Origin: Tetracentron sinense
Lineage: Eukaryota > Streptophyta > Magnoliopsida > Trochodendrales > Trochodendraceae
DNA: 64,000 nucleotides
Direction: 5' to 3'
NCBI GenBank assembly: GCA_015143295.1
Contig: CM026557.1
Span: forward strand, 35,039,965 to 35,103,964
The notes beneath the pieces were generated by a model, which was not told the origin of the DNA, made no database searches, and saw nothing but the letters and a program-made list of their open reading frames with translations. The number at the start of each line of letters is the position of its first letter. The stretch's first letter is position 1. A program made the position numbers and the translations under genes. Of this stretch, positions 1-13,200 are shown one piece after another.

Positions 1-779
1 GCAATCCTTAAAAGGTGTTGCTTTCACATGGTACGCCAATCTTCCTGAGGTTTCAATCCCAAATTAGAATACAATGGGATCCGAATTCTACAAAGAATTC
101 TACAACACTCAAAGAAGAATGGGTGTTCCAGAATTGATTGGGACTCGATAGAGACAATGAGTCTGTAACAAAGTTCATTACCCGATGGAGAGCCTTGACC
201 TTCTCCTGTTTTCAAAAGTTCACTCAACTGGAACTCATCCAGATGTGTCTCAATAACTTCAGGCATGATTTATCGATTGCCCTCATAGCCCAAACCTTTG
301 AAAGTTTTAAAGATCTATGCACAAAAACACACGATATAGAAAACTACATAGGAAAGAGAATGCGAGGTAGAGGCACTGATCGCTTTGAATCTTCAACAGT
401 CGTGGTAGTTGAAACGAAAAAGACTGCGCAACCAGTACCAAGTACAGGTAAACCAACTGGTCGATCAAATAATGACAAAAGACCAATTAAAGTTAATACT
501 AAATCAGCTCATGGTGAAACCAGAAGGACACAATGGCAAGATAAGTGCGACCCACCAAAAAGAGTCACTATTGAAGAAATAATGAATAAAACATATTCGT
601 TCTCTGAGGACATTGTCGAAGATTTGTTTGAAAACCTTCTCGCTAATGAATTGATTGTTCTCTCAGAAAGCAAGAGACACCAAGAGATCGGAATGAAGGA
701 TGATCCCAAATATTATCCTTATCATTGTATAATCAGTCATAAGATAAACGACTGCTTTGTACTGAATGACATCATTTAA
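1..779 (+). pseudogene. Ty3-gypsy gag fragment (retrotransposon gag), frameshifted, runs off the left edge
   Basis: The first frame reads SLKGVAFTWYANLPE, then a stop, then SEFYKEFYNTQRRMGVPELI. A one-base shift near 140 leads into NESVTKFITRWRALTFSCFQ, which carries on to 779 and includes DDPKYYPYHCIISHKINDCF near the end. These are the typical blocks of plant gypsy gag (LKG-A--WY, EF---FY, INRWR, DPKYCRYHRIISH). No zinc knuckle or pol follows. It lies downstream of FY and is unrelated to it. Confidence 0.82.
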
Positions 780-1447
780 TGACTCTTGAACAATAAAGAG
801 ATTGTCATTGATCAAGTCTCCAATAGGCTACTACATCAAATACGATGGTGGCTTTAGAACCACTTGATAAAGATAAAGAATCTTCAAGTGTGGGTTAGAT
901 ATAACCCTAAGAAATTGTAAAAAAACATAGATTTGGGAAATTTCTGTCGGAACTGCAGAATTTTAAATAAAACAAAAAGTAGGCAGTAATTGGATTAGAT
1001 ATAACCCATCTAATAAGTGGCACCAACTATTGGGTGGGCTAAATCAGTGAACTGGTGGGCTACATCAACAGACAGTAAGAACAATCAGCTCAATTGAGTT
1101 CTTCTAGATGATGTATTCCCTATTGATTTTAGTGATGACTATGAAATTCACAAATAACAAAGAGGTGGTAAACTAACATTTGGAAATGGAGATTGCCCAA
1201 TAAACTCCATCTCTTCAACAAAAGCAACATTTCCATTAGAAAGGATAAACACCTAAACAGGATATTCCATATGAATTCTGGAAACTCATGGTTCCCAAAG
1301 AATGTTACAAATATATATGGAAAAAAAACACAAAAAATATAAGGAAACCTGAGAAAGTTATTCAACAAGAGCCATCGTGTTGCCCCTTTTCTTTGTTTTG
1401 TTGATGATCCTTCAGTGATGCAACAGAGACTATTATAAATGAACCAC
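780..1447. other. 3' flank of FY: probable 3'UTR and intergenic sequence
   Basis: Starting at 1447 on the minus strand this should hold the FY 3'UTR, but I could not place its end from sequence alone. The part next to the gag fragment (780-1080) is AT-rich with no coding signal. Confidence 0.5.
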
Positions 1448-1552
1448 CTACTGAGGTCTTGGGCCGTGTGGTGGTGGCGGAGGCGGAGGCAGACCAGAAG
1501 GGTGGCCCATATTTGATCCCATCCCCATGCCAGTAGCACTTGGACTACCAGA
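1448..1552 (-). CDS. FY: FY terminal coding exon 18 and stop codon
   Basis: 34 codons and TAG (1450-1448): [20 protein letters not shown], then a run of seven prolines and HGPRPQ. The acceptor is AAGCAG. The phase is 0 from exon 17 across a 2.1-kb intron. Proline-rich C-termini are usual for FY, but this one lacks a PPLP. The assignment rests on splice signal, phase and composition rather than strict homology. Confidence 0.78.
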   Translation of the reverse strand, partial: SGSPSATGMGMGSNMGHPSGLPPPPPPPHGPRPQ

Positions 1553-4500
1553 CTGCTTCAGCCATAGGTAGAAGATGTTAGTTTCAGCTAAACTGTTTGT
1601 TGCCCATCACAAAATAAGCCAAAACACAATCAAAAATGTATAATGCAGATATACTGATAAAATAACCCCAACTACAGGCTAAGCAATTTCACCACTATTA
1701 TGTTACACAGTGTGTTAGAGAGTTTTAACTACAATAGATCCCTAATGCATGCTGAAGTGACGTGCCAGCAAGCCCACTACTAGCATAGAGAAAACAGTAA
1801 ATCTACAGCACAAACTCACTTGTCTACTGCAGATGAGTTGATATGTCTACTCACCTCATAATCAATTGGCTTGGCATCCCACTCATCATTTCATGGTCAA
1901 ATTCAAAATTCAATTACTGTGAAGGGAAAAATTTTAATCAAACAGTTACATATAAATTAGTAGCACATGAACCATCCATCAGCAACAAGGACATCTGCAT
2001 GTTCAGAAGGAAGGAGATCGAATCACAGCCAATCACAACTGAACTCGGGGAGAGTTCAATTGCACCCACAGGTCAACACATGTCCCTTTTAACCTCTATT
2101 AACCATGGTTAAGATTCACCAACTCTTAGGATTCAACAATCTAACCTTGATTTTTAGAGAACAAAAAAAATTTAATAATTAACCCTAGGGTTAAATTTAT
2201 AAAGTTAAATTTTTTTTCAAAAAAAAAAATTCTAAAAACCAAGATTAGATTGTTGAACCAAGATTTGATTGTTGAACCCTAAAAGTTAGTGAATCTTAAC
2301 CATGGTTAATAAAGGTTAAAAGGGGCACGTGTTGCCCCGTTGGTGTAATTGTACGCTCCCCAAGTTCAATCGTGTTTGGTTGTGATTCAATCTCATTTAG
2401 AAGACATGTTTACACGTCATAGATGTGACATACGTCAACACTCATCATCATCATCAATGTCTTATCCCAAATATTTAGAGTAAGCACCACGAATCTTATT
2501 CCATCAGTTTATTCTATTAAAAGTCATAACTTTGGTGAAGATGTGTGTAACCAAATTTTTTCTTACTAACTCGATCAGCATTTTTTGCCTCTCCCTTTTT
2601 ACAGCCTTCAATTTATATTTCACTTCTTACTAGAGCTGTTCATGGTTCGTGGTCTTTTCTGAACATTTCAATTATCTGAACTGACTCTCTCTTATTTTAT
2701 CACAAATTGAAGCTATTCCCAGATTCTCTGCATGTGCTCATTTTTTACCTTATCTTATTATCATTCTTATCCATCTCAGCATCCTCATCTCAACTAACAC
2801 TAATTCTATTAATATGTTGTTTCTTAGTAACCCAACATTTTGCACCATAAAGCATAGTTGGTCTTATTTGTGTTGCCACATGCCAACACTCAAATCTCTT
2901 AAAATTTTGAATCAACCGTTCTGGTGTGTAGGTGTAGTAATGTATCAGTATCAGGTTCATTGGGACTAGTACACGCGACACCAAATATGAATCTGACACC
3001 GACATTTGTGTTTATAACTTTGTCCAAGTAACAGTCCTTAATCTATCCCCTAATAATCATCCTCAGAAAAATAAAAATTTTAAAAAAATGCAATGAAGTT
3101 CTAGAATACAACAATTTCATCACCCACAAATGTCATCTGTTGAGGGAAAATGTTCCTTGTTGACATATTTTGTCAACAATAGTTTCCTATCTATAATTAG
3201 TAAAATAAATGAAAAAATAAACAGATTCATGTTAGTTAAGAGATATGACCATCTTGCTAATTGTTTGCATTTTTTAGCAACTGAATGAATCCAACTCTAA
3301 TTTCAAAATATGGTCAGGGGACTGTTATCGCAGGCGAAACATGTCTCTATGAGGTCTTTGCTTTTAAAAGGCTTCTTCTGCTCATTGTTTAGACCATGAG
3401 ATTACCAGGGCTCTCCAGGTCTCTTATGAATTATGATATGTTACACTTGCACAGAAGATGGAATTTTTTTTTTTAAAAGGGTAGAATATCATGAAACTGT
3501 AAAACAGATTCTCTGTTACCAAGATATTTGGAATTTAGAACGCTAATTGAGGGATCATAGGGTAAGCGATATCTCTCTTGCAGAAAGGAGGGTAAGAAGT
3601 TCTAGAACTGCAACAGACAACAAAACCCTAACTTACCTGGTAAGTATTAAGTCCTGGAACCAGCTGCAACTGTCCGGCTTGTGTCTGGTTGAATACACCA
3701 CCTTGTGGATACATCTGGGCTCCACTTGCATTTGGCATCCCATTTGCAAAACCACCCATTGGGGGTGGGATACCATTAGAGGACATGGATCCAGAATGCA
3801 TTGGATTGAAGCCCATCGTATGGCCTTGTGGGAACGGGGGAACCATTTGATTACCTTGCATTCCCTAAACCAGCCAGAGATAAGTGTTTCTTAACAGCTG
3901 TTTGGATTTATTTTCTAGTAGAAAACTGATGAAAAAACTTGAAAGAAGAAAAGTCTGATAAAAAAAAGTACCATTGGACCAGGAATGGGCAAAGATCCTG
4001 GCATTGAAGGTGGGGTGGTTGAAGGCATACCAATCGGTGCTAGTTGGGGTGGAGGGCGGGGTAAATGAGGATGTGGAAAATGGGACGGGGGCTGCAGCAG
4101 TGAAAAATTTGGAGGTGGCAGTGGTAAAGAGGCCATTTGCTGTGGGAAAGCCTGGTGCTGTTGTTGCTGTGGGAGCTGTTGAGGAATTTGTTGATATGCC
4201 TGCTGACTGGCAGCAAGAAGAGATGGATGGGGACCAGGCGGTAGAGGAGGAGCCCCAACAGGCATCGAAACTGGAAGAAGCTGCTTCTGCTCTCCCTGAT
4301 CCAATGTATCAAGGGATGGGATAGATAATGGCATCGCAATTCCAATACCAGGAATGGTTCCTTCATTTCGAGCAAATCCAGCAGCAAATGGTCCTGGAGT
4401 TGTTGGGGCTTCATGTGCCGGGAAATTAGCTGTGCGGCCAGTAAAAGTGGGGTTTTGATCACCATAACCTGGGAAAGATCAAAATACGCAAGCAATTAAG

Positions 4501-7243
4501 ATTGTCTTTTACTTTTGGCTTCTTCTGCTAAAATTCTAAAACAGATGCAACAACTTTACTGCGACTAAAATAAAACTATTCAATTGATAACAAGGGTATA
4601 GGAAAAACCTTGGTTGTATCCCATATTGTATTTATCACGGGAAGAATCTCCTGGCCTATTTCTACACCAAAACTTTGTTGTGTGATCATTGCTTCCACTG
4701 CACAAGAAACCATGAGTTAGATTTACTGGAGGAATGGCCAAAGCTCAATAAGATAGTCACCCTTCCTGTACAAATGGTTATCCATTAAGCGGGGAAATAT
4801 AGTATTTAAGAAGCTATGTTGGCGTGGCGGAAATGAACGAAAAGCGACTTTGTCTTCCATTCTCATGTTATAACCCAAATCCATGACATAAGACAACACT
4901 TCCTATGCGCGTCACGAATATGCAACCCATAATATACATACGTACATACATACATATATATATATATATATAGGATTCTACCATCATCCATGGTATTTGT
5001 TTGTCTCCAGACTATACATCAAATTAATGTACTGAGAATGGTCACATCAGTGTAGTCAAAAAGTCGCTTAGGCCACCGCCTCGCCTAGCCAGGACCCATA
5101 TCGCCTAGATCATGATCTGGGCAAACACTCTACTTCTTATATAATATAAACAAAATAAATCAATTTTGGTCGCCTAGGCATTGCCTCGCCTAGGGAACCT
5201 TCTATCGCATGGACGCTTTGACTACACTGGGGCACTTACAAAGGCTAATTCAGAACCTTGTCGATCTTGCTCATAAAATTCCATGTTGATGGTAATGCCG
5301 CTTTTAAAGGTTCGATGTATCAGTGTTTAAAAAGGCATCTGGGGTTTAAAGCCTTGAGGCTTGCCTCAAGGTACAAGCTAAGAAGAACACGCCTCCAAGT
5401 TTAAGATGAAGTTCTCGTGCTCGGAGGCTCGTCTTATGTAGGAGGCGTGCTGCGTGCATGGTGCACCTTATATATTGATTTAAGTAAAACTTCACACCAT
5501 ATGACTGACTTAATATTTAATTTTTTTTTTATCAATTTTGATTTGTTCAAAGTTTATAATTGCACTTCATTTATAATGTTTAAAGTGGCTAGGGATGGCC
5601 TATTGCACATTAAGAATTTCTCTAACAGATGTTAAGGGTTTTCGAACCACCTAACTGCAATGTAATTTCTCTCACTTCTTTCTGACTATCGGTGACTTAC
5701 AAATATCATTTGTTTTCCATATGCAAATGAATAAAGAGTAAATCTCAAATGAGGCATTTTCTTGCCTATTAAATTCACTTCTTTCCTACAATGGAGTTCC
5801 TACTTAAATTTGTTCCCGAGCCAATCCTCAATCTTTATTGACTCAGGGCTCTTTATTTATTTATTTTGCTCTACGAGCAAATTCATCTAATTATGGATGA
5901 AACAGTATCGATGCTTTATTACACAGCCTTTTATGAGATGATTCATAGACCCTCCCTCCCTTTGGAATATATACTATATACTATAGAAATAGGATGCCTA
6001 GGTGTCATCCTCTTTGATCTCCATTTTAAGATTTGTGATGTCACATCATCACATAGTGGGAGCCATAAATACCCTCTCTTAACTTCCTATTTTCTCTCCC
6101 CAGTATTAACTCTCTCCCATGCCCCAACAGATTCTTATACTCGACAAAGACCTCCTCTCTCTCCCCAAGTCCCAATTCCACTTAAGTGGGACTCATAAAT
6201 ACCCTCTCTTAACTACCCACTTTATACCTTTTTTTAAATATTAAAAAAAGAAATAATATTTTTTCTAAAAACCAAGGATGGGTGGATGAACCCTAGGGGT
6301 GGGTGGATCTTAACCATAGTTAAGGGGTTTCAACAGGGACACATGGCAACCTCAAGGGTGATTACTGGATTTTCCAAATCCGGTTATCACTGTAGACTGT
6401 AGAGGATTTGGTCACTTGATATTTTTGTTTTATGGTTTATACCAACTAAATTTCATAGTAGATGAGAAACCTTACAATTTTAGAATTATACTTTATCAAT
6501 TTTGATTCTTAAAAAAATCAGATTTTTCATTCATTTTTTCCTTGTAGACTACTTTCCTAAATTTGCACTATTCTCTTACAAAGTTTATTTACTTTTTAAT
6601 CAAAAGATTTTGGGGGTGCTTGATGTTTTGGTTTAAAGGTTTATATACCAACTAAAGTTTCAAATTTTAAATTTTAATTACAAATTCTATCTAATTTTTT
6701 CCCATTTTCGCAATTGGTTGGAAGATTACATTGTATACATATAGAGTTCATGATTCTCCGGTTAATGTATTTTTCGTTTCATATCTCATTAGTTGTGATA
6801 ATTTTCCTTCCTTATCTTACACACACACAGTGTAGTCAAGGCGTCGCCTAGGCGACGCCTAGACGTTTTTGGACCTCAATCGCCTAGGCGCCCCTCTAGG
6901 CTGGCGAACCCCATAATTTTTATTTTTATTTTTTTAATCCTAATAAATAGAAAAAAAAAATAATTAAAACATGTAATGAAGAAGTAACAAGATTCTAAAT
7001 CGTTTTTTTCACGAATTTGAGTAATCGCAGGGGGGCTCTGCCTAATATTATACATGTAACATGGACAGTGACACGAATTTGGGTATTTGACCCAGATTTT
7101 GAAGTGTTTAATACTCCACTATGTCAACATATCTTTAGTTATGTGATGAATGATTGTAATAGACTTTTTATTTTATGTTTTTGTGGAATGTGGGTGTGGA
7201 GTTTTGGTCTTTTCGATGTTATATATAATAATATATGTACGTG

Positions 7244-7275
<32 letters not shown>

Positions 7276-10200
7276 TTATATTAAATGTATCGCCTAGGCA
7301 ACGCCTCGCCTAGCCGGGGCTAATCACCTAGGCATCGCCTAGACGCCTTGACTACACTGCACACGCATACAAGCACACATATCTTAAAATATATGAACAT
7401 GCATGTTTATCTCCTACTTTGTACCCGTGCATCGCACAGGGGTTTTGCTAGTTTTACCTAATTTATCACTTACAATTGATGCATTTATTAAAGAAAAGGA
7501 AAGTGAGGCCTAAGCCTCACATTTATGGAGTTCCAAAAAGTTTTGCATCGCACCTTACCCTTTTTAAACACTGGACATATATCACAGGTTTTTTTGTGCC
7601 CCGCAAGTTTTTCATAATTTGAAGAGCAGATAAATCAGTTATGTTCTCGACCCGGTTTGATTCACCTCAACATGCTCTCTTTTCCAGGCAATTCAAGAGA
7701 GTTCTATGGTATCTCGAAAGCAGTATTGATATCAAGCCTTCTCAGGGGTTAATTGAGCTGGCTGAATGCCTATGTGACAGATGGCTGCACCAGATATATA
7801 TATATAGATATATATATCTTGATATGGTTTCTTGGAGCAAGAAGTAAGCTACCTATTGTTTTCATCTATGCTTATATATAGTTTCCTCTTATTTCTCCAA
7901 TCCAATTGTGGTAGATGGAAAGTAGCTTCATGCAAGTAGGTAGGAGCCCAACGTATTGATCCCAAAGGTGGGGGAAGGCATCCAACATAGATCTTTTTCC
8001 ATTGAGAATTGCAGCTATGGGCATAATGCATCATAGACCACCACTATAAAATACTCTTGCCATGTGAAGATCTGTAGTAAACTCACACTCATAAGGGATT
8101 TCAACTTTCTACTTCACCTCTAGCCATCAATTTGTCAACCATATTAATAGATCCAGATTCAACAATTTCATGAGGAACTACTGATGTCAATTATTATATA
8201 AGATACGTGACTAACAGTTGAAGAGAGTTGCAGATAGAGAGGACGAATGATTGTCATCACTGCCATTGCAGAGAGGGGGGGGGGGGGGGGGGGGGGGTAA
8301 ATGGAGAGAGGCAGGGAAAAGAAAGAGATGGAGAAAGAAAAACAAAGAAAAAAATATATTTATTTCATAGGGCTCACCAACATCATCTTATCCTACCTGA
8401 CAATCCAGATTTCAACCATCCTGTCTTTTTCTCTTTACTTTTCCATTTCCCAGTTTTAATTTTATTCTTCTATTTACTTGACATGATTTACTATTGAATT
8501 GACTGAGTATGGTCACCATCTATTACTCTGTTCCATTTTTGATAAATATACTATTACATATAATTATAACATACCCTATAAAGTAGGACTGAGAGTGTCA
8601 TTTTTATTCATGTGCAACACAAACAAACAAACGAAAGAAATCCAACCTAACATAGTGTTACCATGTATAGGGTATATTTTTATCTATATGGTGATAAATA
8701 TATTATATTTATAATCTTTCCTAACTTTTTTTTAATTTTATATTATTTAATAAACCTATCAGCATACATATAGGGTTATGTAAAATTGCAAAGGCTGCAT
8801 TTGATTGCATTTCTGAAAAATGTTCATGGGTTTAACAATGTTTCTTGGCCAAAAAAACCATTTGGATGTAAAAAGAAAAAAGAGTTTATCAAAAGAAATT
8901 CTATTTTTTTTCCCCTGAAAATGTGGCCAGTTTGTATGTCTTTGACAACCTAAATGGTTTTTTTCAGCTGTAGACTGCTGCACCAAACAATTGTTCATCT
9001 CATTTTTTATAGATGGGGATGAAGCCTCAATACCATGGTTGTCTAGGCGACTTGAGGCAATAAACCCCATGGACGCTTGAGGCGGTAGCCTGAGGCATCG
9101 CCTAAGAAACGTAGAAATTCTCCCAATATGAGATCTATGTATGATACATTTCCTTAAGTAAGGGGCCCTCCAATTCATATAAATTGTAAAATCTCCATTG
9201 TCAATATGCACTTTGATAGAACCATCTTAGGAGACAATTCTAAAAATAATAATGGGGGATTTCAAGTGTTGGGAATAAAAAAAACAGAACATTAAAAAAC
9301 AAAGTCTACGACTCTACAATGACTGTCCAAAGGGAGAGAGGGATTGTGAGGGAATAAAAAATTGAAAGAAACAACAATCTACAATGATAGCCGAACATGA
9401 GAAGGAGAGACAGAGAGAAAGAAGAGGAGGGAGAGTATAGGGTTGAATAAAAAACAGATAAATAGCCTGACATTCTATGTGAGGCTGCCAAACAGGGGGA
9501 AGAGAGGGGGAGGTTGTACCTCTTAGTCTCATTTTTTCTTTCTTCTCGATTATACTCAAGAAAAGTAATTAAAAACATATAATTATGGGGTTTGCACTTA
9601 TTTAAATTATAAAAGACCCCTTTAAATATGAGTTTATAAGAGTTTTTGTAGCCCTAGAAGGAATTTGAGGCATTTAAAGGCCCTTTCTTTTTGTTATTGG
9701 GCCGCCTGAGCCTAGTTGTATGCCTAGTCACGTAAGCAATACCTTTAGCAACCATTCAAAAACATATGGGGACCCTATGGATACCCACAAACTGAGGCAA
9801 AGAGAGGGCCCGATTGATCCACCCATTGAGCGAGAGAAAGGAAATGTTAACATGAGGGAAACATACTTGACACCGTTCATCTCTACTTTCTTCTTCTATC
9901 TGCAAACCCTTTCTTTAATTGGATATACAAATTCTAACATATTATATGGTTAAAGACATGAGAAGTATATAAAATAGCATGCTTTTTGTTTATCAAACTA
10001 CCATATTCAAATAAAATAAATCTATATATCCTTAAACAATAATAATGTTACAACTTGCATATATCAGATTTTTAATAATGACCGCCTAGGTAGCCAATTG
10101 CCTGAGCTCAGCAAAGCGCCTGGTCGCCTAGGCGGCAACCTGAGGCGCCGCTTTTAACAACTATGCTCAATAGATAGGTAAACCTATAATGTTCATGGGC

Positions 10201-13200
10201 TTACAATGTTTCTCTGCCATAAAAGCCCATTTGGGTATGGTTTAACAAAAGCGAAATCTCTTTTTTATTTTATTTTTTTCAAAAAGGTCTGACCAGTTTT
10301 TCTGTGCTTTTTACAAAACTTCAAATATTTCTTTTATATATTTTTTCGGGTTTAGACAGCTGCACAAATAAATATAGATCCCACTCCCAATTTTTGTGAG
10401 ACAAAAATAGATGGGGGTAAGGGTTTGAAGCCTAATTCGGTCGCCAGCATACCTGAGAATCATCCTAACAAGTTTGTTTTTCAGATTTTATTTTAGAAAA
10501 AATATTAAAGAGGACTATTTCAAATTGTCAGGTCCATCAAAAACGTTTCAGTGAAACGCCAACTGCAGCCAAAGAGTATATTCACTGATTTCTAGTTCTG
10601 GATTTCTTAAATAAAACCATAGTGTACATGAAAGTACATCTTGCCAGCTTTTTCCATCTCAATTTTTTATTCTTCAGCAGACTTTTTTACTATTAAGCCA
10701 AACTATGCTCGAGCGTCTCTCAACATATTTTTCCCGTCCTGAACTTACTATGGGCTGAATCACATGTAGTTTCTACACACATGAAAAACAACCTGGAGAA
10801 GTAGTAAATCACTCGAGACGTAGTTTTTGGATCGAGATGTAGTTTTTGGAGAAGTCAACTCAATATGCCATACCGAGATTCAGATTGTAATCTATCTCAT
10901 TTTAATGAGAAACTCATCAGCCTTTTGTTTCTGCCCATAAACCATTTTCTAAAACCTTTTTGTTCTAACTATGTAGGTCTCAGAATTCACTTATGGTCAT
11001 AGCATACAATTAAGGCAAGGAATTAGAGTAATCTATTTATTATTCAAAAATATGAGGAGATGCATCCTCGCCGTTATTGTACGGACATACAACCAGATGT
11101 GTATATCAAGCAAGTCAGTGATGTCTTTATCCAGACAATTCTACAAGATATCTGAAAATTTTCGAGTGAAGGTGTGAAGTAGATATGTTAGTAAGCAAAT
11201 AAAGATTAGCAAACATGGGCCTGCTATACATGATTAGTTCTAGGTTTGATACTAAAAACACAAATGACGTATATTTCAAAGATTGCTCTAAATATGAAAT
11301 AAACAGCAAATGCACTTAATATTCATAGTAGGGTAATGCTAGCTACACTCTTTTAAATGCACTCTCTTCAAGGGAAAGACATGTTGTCTCCTCCCATTAA
11401 TAGAAATACATGTGTTTTACACCAACACTCTGTCCACTCATAAAGAAAGTGCATTAACAAAGAGAGTGTTGTTAGCATTATCCTTCATTTCATAGTATCG
11501 GCATCAACACCCAAAAAACAAGATTACCTGCAAAGAATATAGCCAATAGGATGCCAAGCAAGGTCCCAAACACTGTTATCATGTGCACCGGATATTTCAA
11601 CCTGGGGAGTTTCATGCCTGTGCACCAGAATATCTTTTACTGATCAAGAAATCAGGTACAAACTAATTGATAGTTAGTTGCAGAGTTGCATTATGGAATG
11701 GCATCCCACAGAATTGAACATGACATGCAAGATGGTGAAGAATGCTAATGGACCCGTCCAAGCAAAATCCAGTTGAAAGACAACAAAAGATATAGCAAAA
11801 TCTAGTAGGTTGCTGTATGCTTTCAATTATACATGTTCGGGTGCTTTACTCAATTGCGGAATGAGTTGTGAAGAAAAAGAATAGTGAAGAGGATCACAGG
11901 AAAATGCACTTGCCACTTTTATAATGTGAAACCAAAGCTTTAAAAAAACAAGGTTAAAGAACTGAGAAAAGAATAACTAGTGTAATAACTAAGAATAGTG
12001 TTCTCAATCAGGAAATAATTACCCAACAAGCCAGTGATATATAGAGCCATCGAAACTCCCACTCACAAAATATTCTTCATGGAATGGATGCCAAGCCAAA
12101 GCTAGCAAACAGAAAACAACAGGTGCAACATTAGGTGCCCTCTTCATACCAGATTAAAGTAAAAGCGTTGGAGAAGAAAATAATTGTGCTAGTGATTTTG
12201 GTCTGCATTGATATTGGAAAATGTTGCTCACAAACTATAAAGCACTGATCTAAGAATGTTTCAGTTGTATAAAAAGAAGACAAAAGTATGAGGGAATTTT
12301 TTGTTGCAACAACAATGCTCATGCACTGCAAGTGTTAACTATCTTTTCACAATAATAGAATTACCCATTGCTAATGCATAAAAAATGCACCTATTGAAAG
12401 AGAATGGTACAACCCCTCATTCCAAATGATAGATTAGCTATTATGGTAATACAAGGCTATTTAGATAGCGCTACTACTGCCACCAAACATCCTCACAAGG
12501 GTGACCTCAAATCTATGATGTAAGATGCGGTAGCAGGAATAGGAAAGCTTGAAAGGTCTGAATAAAGGTGGTGGACATATGGAACATTGTGAGGAAAGGT
12601 ACCAGCACTAGTGAAAGTTGTATTTCAAGAATTCCACTATAGGTAAAAATATCTCTATTCCCTGTTAATCCTGTTTGAACAATGGAATCAGCGAAGAGAT
12701 AAGATCCCTTTGACTATGGCAACAGAAGAGAAACGAATGAGGAAGATAGCTTTGTCTAAGATTGGCGTGTCTGAGGCAACATCGTATATGGAGTTCTATA
12801 TCGCTTTCTATCCCTAAGTCCTCAAAGACCTTTCTCTACTTCGATACCATCATCTCCTCCCATGATGGAATTGCATCGACTTTTGCGCAATCAGTAAGGT
12901 GACCGAACTCTCAGATCATCATCATGATTTTCAGTTCCATATTCCAACAATTTGTAATAGGAAACATGAATCCACTTCCTTGTTCCAATTTAACTTCCAG
13001 GTAATAGCTCAAATCTCAGAGGTGGGTAGAACTAGCTCTAATGAGTGAAAATAGGAAGTAGACCAATGGATGCCATTCTGTTTTGCATGAATGATGCTTA
13101 CCCTCAAGTACAACATGTCTACTGCTACATTTATTAATTTTCTTGTCAACTGTTAACTGGATGAATATAACTTAAAATTTTGTCAATGCATCTCAAAGTG

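Larger units (their letters stand above)
5321..7573. mobile_element. Larger hAT-like non-autonomous element in FY intron 14
   Basis: Inverted ends are CAGTGTTTAAAAAGG...CCTTTTTAAACACTG with GAGGC/GCCTC-rich subterminal stretches on both sides. No convincing 8-bp duplication remains. The interior is AT-rich, lacks a transposase, and contains a TTAACC-family arm (6250-6335) and the nested MITE at 6828-7359. Confidence 0.55.

Noticed and set aside
3974..4324. Plus-strand 116-codon frame ([17 protein letters not shown])
   Set aside because: Antisense shadow of FY exon 16, whose frame, splice sites and family match are clear.
9306..9578. Minus-strand 80-90 codon Ser/Leu-rich frames
   Set aside because: Product of an AG-rich stretch inside a non-autonomous hAT-like element; no motif.
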